64,000 nt of DNA, taken from positions 424,495-488,494 of the forward strand of contig NZ_QXFI01000036.1 of NCBI RefSeq assembly GCF_003584135.1, given 5' to 3'. Shown one piece after another: positions 8,166 to 17,102 of this stretch (the first letter of the stretch is position 1; every line of letters starts with the position of its first letter). The DNA is from Flagellimonas pelagia (lineage in GTDB: Bacteria > Bacteroidota > Bacteroidia > Flavobacteriales > Flavobacteriaceae). The position numbers and the translations under genes were made by a program. Below the pieces are notes generated by a model. It was not told the origin of the DNA, ran no database searches, and worked only from the letters and a program-made list of their open reading frames with translations.

Positions 8166-9965
8166 TTAGCTGATGGATTCCAAAATCCGTTCATCACTCT
8201 CTTTACGGGAGAAATTGATGGCACATTCGATCAAAGCCAAGTGTGAATATGCCTGTGGCATGTTCCCCAACAATCTTTTGGTCTTAAAATCGATGTCCTC
8301 ACTGAAAAGCCCCAAATGGTTGCTGTAGCCCAATAAACGTTCAAAATGCTCAAGAGCCTTCTCCTCTTCTCCAATTTTAAACAAACTGTTGATGAACCAA
8401 AAGGTACAAATGGTAAAAGATGATGAGGGCAATCCAAAATCATCCTCGTTCTTGTATCGATACAAAAGGCCGTCGTTACTGAGACCTTCCTCTATTGCCT
8501 TCACGGTATTGACAAATTTGGGATCCCGCGCATGGATGAAACCGTAGGACTCCATCAATAAAACCGATGCATCCAAATGACGTGATCCATAGGATTGCAC
8601 AAAGGCATTGATATCATCGTTCCATGCATTTTTATGGATATCCTCCTTGATCTGCTGTTCCAGTCCGGTCCATTTTTCAATCTTGTGGGTCTTCCCGAAC
8701 ATTTTGGCCACTTTGATGGCCCTATCCAAGGCCACCCAGCACAGTACTTTGGAGAACGTAAAATGCCTATCCTCGCCCCTAAACTCCCAAATGCCCTTGT
8801 CCGGCTCTTGCCAGTGGTTACTAACAATCCAAACAATACCCTTGGTAATGCTCCAAAGTTCTTCTACATTCTCTATATCGTTGCTGAAAGATCGGATCTG
8901 CTCGTAGATCACATCCATCAATATGCCATATATATCGTTCTGTTTTTGCATGTAGGCCGCATTGCCAATCCGTACTGGTTTGGAACCCTTGTATCCGTCC
9001 AAATGATCCAACGAAATTTCCGTGAGATTTTTTTCCTTATTGATGCCATACATGATCTGCAACTTTTCATCCTTATCGGGCATCAGGTCAATGATAAACT
9101 GAAGAAAGCGCTTGGCCGAATTCTTGTGACCCAGCTCCGATACCACTTTTATCACCATGGAGGCATCCCTGATCCAGCAAAATCGGTAATCCCAGTTGCG
9201 AACCTCACCAATGGTTTCGGGCAATGAGGTTGTTGCCGCAGCAAGCACTGCCCCTGTCTTGTCATAAGTAAGCATTTTAAGGGTAATGGCACTTCTGACA
9301 ATTTCATTGTTGAATTTTTTGTAGGTCGGGGTCTTGTCCACCCAGTCCAACCAATATACCTTGGTCCGTTCAAGCTCCAAGGCCATTTTTTCTGTGGTCG
9401 GTTTCAGAATTTTTTCGTGGTAGCAGATCAGGAAATATTCATCACCTTCCAGAGTAATCGCCTTGCCCTCCAATATACTTTGCTTATGGACAGAAGTATA
9501 TAGGAACAAGGTATCGTACTTCATCTCATGAGTGATGCTGGCAATAAAATCCTTTTTGATGAAATGCTTGGTCTCACCCATAGCATATTCCAACTTCGGA
9601 TCATATTTTATAACCACTTTGGGCTTCCCGGAAATATGCTTCACAAACCGAATGATCTCTGGTGGGGCCATATATTTTCCGTTCATCTTATGATGCCTTG
9701 GCATAAAGTCATGCACTTCAAAAACATCATCCCCTTGGGTGAAACGGGTCACCAATATGGCCGTGTTCTGAAAATATTCCTGATGGATCGTGCATTCTCC
9801 CTGGGGAATGATCTCAAAACTGCCTCCCTTTTTCTCATCCAATAACTTGGCAAAAATAGATGTGGAATCAAATTCAGGTAGGCAACACCAATCCAAGGAG
9901 CCTTCCTTGGAGATCAGGGCCGCGCTTCGACAATTACCGATAATTCCATAATTCAGGTTGTCCAT
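8166..9965 (-). CDS. Glycoside hydrolase family 15 (trehalase/glucoamylase-like)
   Basis: 599 residues, cytoplasmic (no signal peptide). The N-terminal beta-sandwich (about 1-210) opens with the typical YGIIGNCRSAALISKEGSLDW. The (alpha/alpha)6 barrel follows with NWDYRFCWIRDAS. The likely general acid is the Glu of GIWEFRGEDRHFT (about 393). The likely general base is the Glu of LFSEDID (about 554), before the conserved NMPQAYSHLALIE. GH15 enzymes release glucose from alpha-glucosides, and several bacterial members are trehalases. The divergent trehalose synthase next door makes trehalose a reasonable substrate (inference). The start lies 103 bp from the OtsAB start. Confidence 0.88.
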   Translation of the reverse strand: MDNLNYGIIGNCRSAALISKEGSLDWCCLPEFDSTSIFAKLLDEKKGGSFEIIPQGECTIHQEYFQNTAILVTRFTQGDDVFEVHDFMPRHHKMNGKYMAPPEIIRFVKHISGKPKVVIKYDPKLEYAMGETKHFIKKDFIASITHEMKYDTLFLYTSVHKQSILEGKAITLEGDEYFLICYHEKILKPTTEKMALELERTKVYWLDWVDKTPTYKKFNNEIVRSAITLKMLTYDKTGAVLAAATTSLPETIGEVRNWDYRFCWIRDASMVIKVVSELGHKNSAKRFLQFIIDLMPDKDEKLQIMYGINKEKNLTEISLDHLDGYKGSKPVRIGNAAYMQKQNDIYGILMDVIYEQIRSFSNDIENVEELWSITKGIVWIVSNHWQEPDKGIWEFRGEDRHFTFSKVLCWVALDRAIKVAKMFGKTHKIEKWTGLEQQIKEDIHKNAWNDDINAFVQSYGSRHLDASVLLMESYGFIHARDPKFVNTVKAIEEGLSNDGLLYRYKNEDDFGLPSSSFTICTFWFINSLFKIGEEEKALEHFERLLGYSNHLGLFSEDIDFKTKRLLGNMPQAYSHLALIECAINFSRKESDERILESIS

Positions 9966-10068
9966 AGTTCAAATATTCTCAAAAGGGTTAGAACAAATTG
10001 GTTTTGCGGTCGAATTTCCCGAAATTTAAAGAAACAAAAAACTAAAATCTGACAAAAACCATCCTTTT

Positions 10069-12279
10069 ATGGGCAAAACTATCATTATCTCAAACCGATT
10101 ACCCGTACAATTACAAATTAGCAATGGAACCATCAATGCTATACCAAGTGTGGGAGGATTGGCCACAGGAATGAAATCTGTGCACAGTGGTAGCGAAAGC
10201 CTATGGATCGGTTGGTCCGGGCTTACGGATGAGGAAACCCCTCCCGAGCTTGAAGATGATATCGACAAGGCACTGGCCAAAAATGGTTGTGCCAAGGTAA
10301 AATTGAATGCAGAGGAAATCGATGGTTTTTACTTTGGTTTTAGCAACAGAACGGTATGGCCCTTGTTCCACTATTTTTTGGAATATTCCGAATTTGAACT
10401 TGATTTTTGGAACACCTACAAAGCAGTGAACCAAAAATTCGCGGATGCCATTATCGAAAAATCTAATGAAGACGATACCATTTGGGTCCACGATTACCAG
10501 TTAATGCTAGTTCCTCAGATGGTCCGGGAAAAAAGACCCGATACTACTATTGGCTTCTTTTTGCACATCCCTTTCCCCTCCTATGAAATTTTTAGAACAC
10601 TGCCATGGCGGGAAGAAGTGCTGGAGGGCTTGTTGGGCTCCGATCTGATCGGCTTCCACACCTATGACTATGAACGGCATTTTTTGAGCTCCGTGAGAAG
10701 GCTGTTGGGGCTCGATGTAAGCTTCAATGAGATTTATTTGGATAATCGGGTGATCAAGGTGGATTCCTTTCCCATGGGGATCGATTATAAAAAATTCAAG
10801 GATGCGGCCATCCTCCATGCTTCCAAAAGTGAAGGTGAACGCAGTGACCTGCAAATGCGGTTGGACAGTCACAAGGCCTCTGCTCCTGATACCAAGCTCA
10901 TCCTTTCTATCGACCGTTTGGATTATAGTAAGGGTATTGCCAAGCGCATCAATGCCTTTGAATATTTTTTGAACAAGTACCCCGAATACAAGGAAAAAGT
11001 CCGGTTGATCATATTGGCCGTCCCCTCACGTTCCAATGTACCTCAATACCAGTTGCTGAAAAAAGAAATTGATGAATTGGTCGGTCGCATCAATGGGGAG
11101 TTATCCACGGTAAATTGGACCCCCATTTGGTATTTTTACCGCTCTTTACCTTTTGACAACCTCATCGATCTATATACTTCAAGCGACATTGCCTGGTTGA
11201 CACCGCTTCGAGATGGGATGAACTTGGTTGCCAAGGAATATATTGCCACCAGGACCGATAAAACCGGTGTCCTTATCCTAAGTGAGATGGCAGGATCGGC
11301 CTACGAAATGAACGAAGCCCTTTTGATCAACCCTAACAATTTTGAGGAACAGGCCGATACTTTGAAAAGAGCCATCAACATGCCCGTGGAAGAACAAGTT
11401 TCCAGGAACGAGTTTCTTCAGAATCGATTGGAACGCTACAATGTGGAAGTGTGGGCCAAGGAATTCATGAACGCCCTGAACGAAAAAAGAGATACCGGGA
11501 AAGCGTTTGTTTCCCAGAAAATGTCGAACGATATTTTGAACAACATCGGCAAGGATTATGCAAAATCGAAAAAACGGTTGTTGTTCTTGGATTATGATGG
11601 CACTCTGGTAGGATTTCACAAGGATCCCCAAAAAGCCTCCCCTGATGAAGAACTCTATGAATTGTTGGACGAACTCCAGAACCAAGAAAATACCACCCTG
11701 TTTCTGATCAGTGGGCGTGACAAGCAAACCTTTGGACGTTGGTTCCTTCCCAAAAAGTACAACATGATTGTGGAACACGGGGTTTGGATTTCCAAGGAGG
11801 GACATGAATTTAAGATGCTGGAACAGGTAAAAGGAGAATGGATGGCCAAAATCCGGCCCGTATTGGAATCCTTTGTGGATAGGACCCCTGGATCATTTAT
11901 TGAAGAGAAAAATTACTCCCTTGCTTGGCATTATCGGAACACCGACCCTGATTTTGGTGAAAAACGCGCCACCGAGCTCAATACGGTGCTTAGGAGTTTG
12001 ATCGGAAATGACGACATTAGTGTTTTGAACGGAAACAAGGTCATGGAAATCAAGAGCAGTAATGTAAACAAGGGGCGTGCCGCCACTCGGATGATGAGCG
12101 AAGATGATTACGATTTCGTCTTTGCCATTGGTGACGACTGGACCGATGAGTTTATGTTCCAAGAGCTGCCAGAATCGGCCATAACGGTAAAGGTGGGCCT
12201 TAAAAAGACCCATGCCAGATACCATGTGGAAAATACAAGAAGGGTACGGGAACTTTTAACACGGTTTGCCAAACCATGA
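10069..12279 (+). CDS. otsAB: Fused trehalose-6-phosphate synthase/phosphatase (OtsA-OtsB)
   Basis: 736 residues. The N-terminal GT20 synthase domain (about 1-465) joins UDP-glucose and glucose-6-phosphate. It shows ISNRLPV, VGGLATGMKS, WVHDYQLMLVP, DRLDYSKGI and RDGMNLVAKE. The C-terminal HAD phosphatase (about 500-730) removes the phosphate. Its catalytic motif is D508-Y-D510-G-T, with GDDWTDEFMF as the late metal-binding motif. Two-domain fusions are common in Bacteroidota, whereas E. coli has separate proteins. The product, trehalose, is a compatible solute. Its last four bases overlap the ATG of the next gene (ATGA). Confidence 0.95.
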   Translation: MGKTIIISNRLPVQLQISNGTINAIPSVGGLATGMKSVHSGSESLWIGWSGLTDEETPPELEDDIDKALAKNGCAKVKLNAEEIDGFYFGFSNRTVWPLFHYFLEYSEFELDFWNTYKAVNQKFADAIIEKSNEDDTIWVHDYQLMLVPQMVREKRPDTTIGFFLHIPFPSYEIFRTLPWREEVLEGLLGSDLIGFHTYDYERHFLSSVRRLLGLDVSFNEIYLDNRVIKVDSFPMGIDYKKFKDAAILHASKSEGERSDLQMRLDSHKASAPDTKLILSIDRLDYSKGIAKRINAFEYFLNKYPEYKEKVRLIILAVPSRSNVPQYQLLKKEIDELVGRINGELSTVNWTPIWYFYRSLPFDNLIDLYTSSDIAWLTPLRDGMNLVAKEYIATRTDKTGVLILSEMAGSAYEMNEALLINPNNFEEQADTLKRAINMPVEEQVSRNEFLQNRLERYNVEVWAKEFMNALNEKRDTGKAFVSQKMSNDILNNIGKDYAKSKKRLLFLDYDGTLVGFHKDPQKASPDEELYELLDELQNQENTTLFLISGRDKQTFGRWFLPKKYNMIVEHGVWISKEGHEFKMLEQVKGEWMAKIRPVLESFVDRTPGSFIEEKNYSLAWHYRNTDPDFGEKRATELNTVLRSLIGNDDISVLNGNKVMEIKSSNVNKGRAATRMMSEDDYDFVFAIGDDWTDEFMFQELPESAITVKVGLKKTHARYHVENTRRVRELLTRFAKP

Positions 12280-13460
12280 TTTCCAGAATTTTCATCATTG
12301 CCAGTTTGTTAGGCGCCACCCTCTTAAGTGCCCAGCCAAACACTGAGGTATATCTTTTTGACCTATCATTCAAAAATGGCGTGCCGTTATTATCCAATCC
12401 AAAGAACATTTCCAATAATGATGGGTATGACAACCAGCCGTCCTTTTGGGATGACGATACGGTTTTGTTCGCCTCCACAAGGGATGACCAAACGGATGTA
12501 AGACGATTGAACATCAACGAAGGAAGCACTTACAAATGGTTGACCAACACCCCAACGGGCAGTGAATATTCCCCATTGAAAATTCCTGATAAAAATGCCT
12601 TTTCTACCATTCGATTGGATTTGGATGGCCTTCAGCGACTCTACGAATACGACCTGAAAACCGGCGAATCTATCCCAATCACCAATCTAAAGATCGGGTA
12701 CCATGTTTGGGTGAATAAAGAACTGTTGGTCGCTACAGTATTGGTAGAAAACCGGATGGATCTGGTGGTCATCAATCTAAAGGACAACAGCCATTACACG
12801 GTTCAAAAAAACGTGGGACGATCGTTGCACAAAATACCTAACAACAATCGTATCAGCTATATCGATAAAAGTAAAAAGCAATGGGAAATCAAATCCATGG
12901 ACCCCGTCTCTGGCGCCACAAACAGTATTGCCGCAACTTTTGAAAACGAAGAGGATATCTGCTGGTTGAACGAAAACATAATCATCACAGGCCACGAAAA
13001 ATCACTTTTGACCTTTAACTTCAAGAATGGTGTGAACTGGGAACCTCTGATGACCTTTGATCAAGAAGAAATCAACAAAATTTCACGTATTGCCATCAAT
13101 CCAAGCAAAACACGATTGACCTTTGTAGCAGAGGATTCTCCGGCCAAAATTGTCCAAAAACAATTGGATGCCTACAACGCAAGGGACATTGATGCCTTTT
13201 TGGATACCTATTCCGAAAATATCAAGCTGTATAATTTTCCCAACCAACTTTTCTCGGAAGGCAAAACCGCTATGGAAACACAGTATGGCAGTTTTTTTGA
13301 AAACACTCCAGATCTGCATTGTACCATTAAAAGCAGGATTGTGATTGGCAACAAGGTCATTGATGAGGAATCGGTGACTGCAAATGGCTCCACATTCTCT
13401 GCGGTGGCCATTTATGAAGTGGCAAATGGCAAAATTGTAAAAGTTACATTTTTACGTTGA
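12276..13460 (+). CDS. Exported beta-propeller protein with NTF2/SnoaL-like C-terminal domain
   Basis: 394 residues with a Sec signal peptide (MISRIFIIASLLGATLLSAQ). Residues about 25-280 contain TolB/PD40-like repeats (NDGYDNQPSFWDDDTVLFAS, then repeating strand patterns), suggesting a beta-propeller. Residues about 285-394 look like an NTF2/SnoaL fold: QLDAYNARDIDAFLDTYSENI, then VIGNKVIDEESVTANG. This pairing is unusual. No catalytic site is evident and I do not assign a function. It overlaps the end of otsAB by 4 bp, so the two may be co-translated, although one product is cytoplasmic and the other exported. Confidence 0.7.
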   Translation: MISRIFIIASLLGATLLSAQPNTEVYLFDLSFKNGVPLLSNPKNISNNDGYDNQPSFWDDDTVLFASTRDDQTDVRRLNINEGSTYKWLTNTPTGSEYSPLKIPDKNAFSTIRLDLDGLQRLYEYDLKTGESIPITNLKIGYHVWVNKELLVATVLVENRMDLVVINLKDNSHYTVQKNVGRSLHKIPNNNRISYIDKSKKQWEIKSMDPVSGATNSIAATFENEEDICWLNENIIITGHEKSLLTFNFKNGVNWEPLMTFDQEEINKISRIAINPSKTRLTFVAEDSPAKIVQKQLDAYNARDIDAFLDTYSENIKLYNFPNQLFSEGKTAMETQYGSFFENTPDLHCTIKSRIVIGNKVIDEESVTANGSTFSAVAIYEVANGKIVKVTFLR

Positions 13461-13564
13461 TCGCTTTTTTTCTACTTTCATCAGATCAAAACCAAACCTC
13501 AATTAATCAAAAGAAATTCTGCTCTTGTATCTATCGAGCTTTTCAGAAACAAAACCTTACTAAC

Positions 13565-14899
13565 ATGAAAAAGTTTTCCGTGCTTTTGGTTGCTCTTATG
13601 AGCATCCCGATGCTTTATTCCCAAACCGATCTTCGCATTTATGACATCATCAATAACGTTTCCGCGGAACGGATTGAAAAAGATGTGACCAAGTTGGTGA
13701 ATTTCGGTACCAGACATACTTTGAGCGACACCATATCCCAAACCCGTGGCATTGGCGCGGCCCGCCGATGGATCAAATCGGAGTTTGAAAAAATCTCTTC
13801 GGAGTGTAGTGACTGCTTGGATGTATTCTACCAAAAAAACTTAGTCCCCAAAGGGGACAATGCCCGAATCGTGCATGATGTTTGGGTGGTAAATGTGGTT
13901 GCGGTGCAAAAAGGTACTAAATACCCCAACCGTTACATCATCATGAGTGGCGATATCGATTCACGGGTCAGCGATCCCGCTAATTTTACTTCCGATTCTC
14001 CCGGTGCCAACGACAATGCCAGCGGAATGGCCGGGACCATTGAAGCGGCAAGGGTGCTTTCAAAATACAAATTTGAAAGTAGCATCATCTATGTGGGGCT
14101 ATCCGGTGAAGAACAAGGGCTGTATGGTGGAAAAGGATTGGCCGAATATGCCAAGGAACAAGAATGGGATATTGTTGGCATCCTGAACAACGATATGATC
14201 GGGAACATTACCGGGGTAGATGGTGTAGTGAGCAACCGCGATTTCCGCATTTTTTCGGAACCTGTACCCCCAACCGAAACCGAACAACAACGTAATGCCC
14301 GTCGCTTTTACGGTGGTGAAGTGGATGGCATTTCTCGTCAATTGGCACGATACGTTTACACAACGACCAAAACCTATATGCCCGAGATGAATCCTATGAT
14401 GGTCTACCGATTGGACCGTTTTGGCCGAGGAGGTCACCATAGACCTTTTAATGATGCAGGATTTGCGGGAATCCGAATTATGGAAGCCCATGAAAACTAT
14501 ACGCAACAACATCAGGATATCCGTGTGGAGAACGGTATCGCTTATGGCGACAAGTTGGAGCACGTGAACTTTGGATATGCTAAAAAACTGACTTCCGTCA
14601 ACGCTATCAATTTGGCATCCATTGCTTGGGCTCCCCCTGCCCCTACCACTGTGGAAATCGGCGGTATTGTGGAACCCAATGCTAAACTCCGATGGAGCAA
14701 AGTAGAGGGTGCCGTCGGGTATAAAATTTATTGGAGGGACACCACTTCCCCCACTTGGGACAATGCCCGATATGTGGGTGATGTGACCGAATTTGTTTTG
14801 GAAGGCATTGTGCTGGACAACTTCTTCTTCGGGGTAGCTGCAGTTGGAAAGGACGGACACGAAAGCCCCGTGGTTTTCCCAAATAAAGTATTTAGATAG
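13565..14899 (+). CDS. Exported M28-family metallopeptidase with C-terminal FnIII-like domain
   Basis: 444 residues. The start at 13565 is chosen because the signal peptide (MKKFSVLLVALMSIPMLYSQ) begins there; an upstream in-frame codon at 13457 would add an unlikely 36 residues. The M28 core carries SPGANDNASG (bridging Asp), GLSGEEQGL (catalytic Glu pair), LNNDMIG (metal Asp) and GGHHRPFND (metal His). The first metal ligand, normally His in an HxDS motif, is Asp130 here (SGDIDSR). The last 80 residues (GAVGYKIYWRDTTSPTW) resemble a fibronectin type III domain. It is probably an aminopeptidase acting on peptides outside the cytoplasm. An M1 peptidase follows 3 bp downstream. Confidence 0.88.
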   Translation: MKKFSVLLVALMSIPMLYSQTDLRIYDIINNVSAERIEKDVTKLVNFGTRHTLSDTISQTRGIGAARRWIKSEFEKISSECSDCLDVFYQKNLVPKGDNARIVHDVWVVNVVAVQKGTKYPNRYIIMSGDIDSRVSDPANFTSDSPGANDNASGMAGTIEAARVLSKYKFESSIIYVGLSGEEQGLYGGKGLAEYAKEQEWDIVGILNNDMIGNITGVDGVVSNRDFRIFSEPVPPTETEQQRNARRFYGGEVDGISRQLARYVYTTTKTYMPEMNPMMVYRLDRFGRGGHHRPFNDAGFAGIRIMEAHENYTQQHQDIRVENGIAYGDKLEHVNFGYAKKLTSVNAINLASIAWAPPAPTTVEIGGIVEPNAKLRWSKVEGAVGYKIYWRDTTSPTWDNARYVGDVTEFVLEGIVLDNFFFGVAAVGKDGHESPVVFPNKVFR

Positions 14900-14902
14900 A
14901 AC

Positions 14903-16525
14903 ATGGCCTTGAAGAAACATTTTATTTCCCTCGGCACCATTTTACTGGTCTTGGGAACAACTTATGCCCAAAACTTTACCCGGCAGGATACCCTTAGGGG
15001 CAGTATTACCCCGGAAAGGGCATGGTGGGACTTGAACTATTACGATTTGAACGTAAAGGTAGACCCTAGTCAAAAATTCCTTTCGGGCTACAACGTGGTT
15101 CGGTATAAGGTTTTGAAACCTTCCAATGTGCTTCAGATAGATCTTCAGGAGCCGATGAAAATCTCTACCATCACCCAAGATGGCAAAAAATTGAAGTTTA
15201 CCTCAGAAGGAAATGCGCATTTCATCAAACTGAAGAAAAAACAGGTCCCCGGTGATTTCAATGAAATCACAATTGAATATTCCGGCAATCCAAGGGAAGC
15301 CGTTCGGGCTCCATGGGATGGTGGCTTTTCCTGGAAAGAGGACGACGAAGGCCAACCTTTCGTGGCCACATCATGTCAAGGGCTGGGTGCCAGCGTGTGG
15401 TGGCCCAACAAGGACCATATGTATGATGAAGTGGACAGTATGCGCATCAGTGTTACCGTTCCCAAAGACCTGATGGATGTTTCCAACGGTCGATTGGAAC
15501 GTGTGGAAGAAAACGGGGATTACAAGACCTATCATTGGTTTGTGGACAACCCCATCAACAACTATGGCGTAAATGTGAACATTGCGCATTATGCCCATTT
15601 CCACGAAGTCTACCTAGGGGAAAAAGGTCCTCTGGACATGGATTTTTATGTGCTGCCAGAGAATTTGGAAAAAGCCAAAGTGCAGTTCACTCAAGCGGAT
15701 ATGATGTTACGGGCTTTTGAACACTGGTTCGGCCCCTATCCTTTTTATGAGGATGGCTTTAAACTGGTAGAAGTGCCCTATCTGGGTATGGAGCACCAAA
15801 GCTCCGTTACCTATGGCAACAAATATGCAAATGGGTATTTAGGTCGCGACCTTTCTGGTACGGGATGGGGTCTGCTATTCGATTTTATCATCATCCACGA
15901 ATCGGGACATGAGTGGTTTGCCAACAACATCACTTACAAGGATATTGCTGATATGTGGGTGCACGAAGGATTTACAGCCTATTCCGAAAACCTGTACCTC
16001 GACTACCATTTTGGTACCAAAGCTTCCGCAGAATATGTAATCGGCACACGGGCGAATATCCGCAACGACAAACCCATTATTGGGCCATATGATGTGAATA
16101 CCGAAGGATCTGGTGATATGTACTACAAAGGTGCTAATATACTGCACACCCTTCGTCAATTGGTTGAGGATGATGAACTTTGGAGACAGATGCTACGCGG
16201 ACTGAATACTGATTTTTACCATCAAACCGTTACTTCAGCCCAGATTGAAAATTATTTGAGCGATAAAAGCGGTAAGGACCTTTCGGCTTTTTTCAACCAA
16301 TACTTGCGCACTACCATGATTCCCAAGTTGGAATACAAAATGGAAGGCAATGAAATTACGTATCGATATACCAACATCGTGAAAGATTTTGATATGCCCA
16401 TCCGCGTTTTTGTGGAAGATAAAGAACATTGGATCTTTCCCAATTCGGAATGGAAAACGGAAAAATTGGAAGGTTCAGAATTGGTCATCGATAAGAACTT
16501 TTACATAGACACCGAAAAACGTTGA
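14903..16525 (+). CDS. Exported M1-family metallopeptidase
   Basis: 540 residues, with a Sec signal peptide ending near AQN (about 23). Zinc motif H332-E333-x-x-H336, with the third ligand Glu355 eighteen residues later (the M1 spacing). The substrate-binding loop GMEHQSS replaces the usual GAMEN. It is shorter than full aminopeptidase N (about 870), so the large C-terminal helical domain is missing; this matches the compact M1 subfamily common in Bacteroidota. It is expected to trim N-terminal residues from peptides in the periplasm or outside. It lies between an M28 peptidase and the YdeI-like gene. Confidence 0.92.
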   Translation: MALKKHFISLGTILLVLGTTYAQNFTRQDTLRGSITPERAWWDLNYYDLNVKVDPSQKFLSGYNVVRYKVLKPSNVLQIDLQEPMKISTITQDGKKLKFTSEGNAHFIKLKKKQVPGDFNEITIEYSGNPREAVRAPWDGGFSWKEDDEGQPFVATSCQGLGASVWWPNKDHMYDEVDSMRISVTVPKDLMDVSNGRLERVEENGDYKTYHWFVDNPINNYGVNVNIAHYAHFHEVYLGEKGPLDMDFYVLPENLEKAKVQFTQADMMLRAFEHWFGPYPFYEDGFKLVEVPYLGMEHQSSVTYGNKYANGYLGRDLSGTGWGLLFDFIIIHESGHEWFANNITYKDIADMWVHEGFTAYSENLYLDYHFGTKASAEYVIGTRANIRNDKPIIGPYDVNTEGSGDMYYKGANILHTLRQLVEDDELWRQMLRGLNTDFYHQTVTSAQIENYLSDKSGKDLSAFFNQYLRTTMIPKLEYKMEGNEITYRYTNIVKDFDMPIRVFVEDKEHWIFPNSEWKTEKLEGSELVIDKNFYIDTEKR

Positions 16526-16526
16526 T

Positions 16527-17102
16527 TTGGACGAACTGACCGAGCATTACTTTTCTTCCGATGCCGAATGGCGTGAATGGTTGCATGAAAACCATCGCAC
16601 CGCAGATGGAATCTACCTTATCTTTTTTGCTGTGGATCATCATATGGACAGTATGCGATGGGAAGAAGCGGTAAGGGTAGCCCTATGTTATGGTTGGATC
16701 GATAGCACCGTAAAAAGTCTAGGCGATGGAAAGCGAAGACAGTATTTCTGCCCCAGAAAGCCCAAAAGCACTTGGAGTAAGGTCAATAAAGACCACATAG
16801 AGGAATTGATGGCAGCAGAACTCATGCACCAAAGTGGTCTGGATGCCATTCAATTGGCGAAGGAAAATGGGTCGTGGACGGTGCTGGACGATGTGGAAAA
16901 TGGTGTGGTACCCGATGACCTCCAAAAAGCATTCAAAAAGAACAAGAAAGCCTATCAGAACTTTCAAGGGTTTACCCGCGGACAACGAAAAAGTTACCTG
17001 TACTGGTTGAACCAAGCCAAACGGGAAGAGACCCGTCAAAAAAGAATCGAGGAAATCATCTCCCTATCGGAGCAAAACATTAAATCCAGAAATACGTGGT
17101 AA
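16527..17102 (+). CDS. YdeI/OmpD-associated family protein, TTG start
   Basis: 191 residues, cytoplasmic. Family features include WREWLHENH near the start, EEAVRVALCYGWIDST, FCPRKPKSTWSKVNKDHI and a basic C-terminal tail. The family is described as YdeI/OmpD-associated or bacteriocin-protection; the molecular function is unknown. The frame has a stop at 16506 and no ATG until residue 41, which would remove conserved sequence. The TTG at 16527, one base after the M1 stop, is therefore the probable start and suggests translational coupling. Its TAA shares one base with the next gene's ATG. Confidence 0.83.
   Translation: MDELTEHYFSSDAEWREWLHENHRTADGIYLIFFAVDHHMDSMRWEEAVRVALCYGWIDSTVKSLGDGKRRQYFCPRKPKSTWSKVNKDHIEELMAAELMHQSGLDAIQLAKENGSWTVLDDVENGVVPDDLQKAFKKNKKAYQNFQGFTRGQRKSYLYWLNQAKREETRQKRIEEIISLSEQNIKSRNTW

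Noticed and set aside
8166..9965. A seemingly missing catalytic Glu in the GLPSSSFTICTFW segment of the GH15 enzyme
   Set aside because: The general base of the family is expected in the later LFSEDID segment, which is intact. The segment is probably just subfamily variation.
14099..14920. A 273-codon minus-strand frame opposite the M28 gene
   Set aside because: The plus-strand frame has a complete metallopeptidase signature. The other is a composition shadow.
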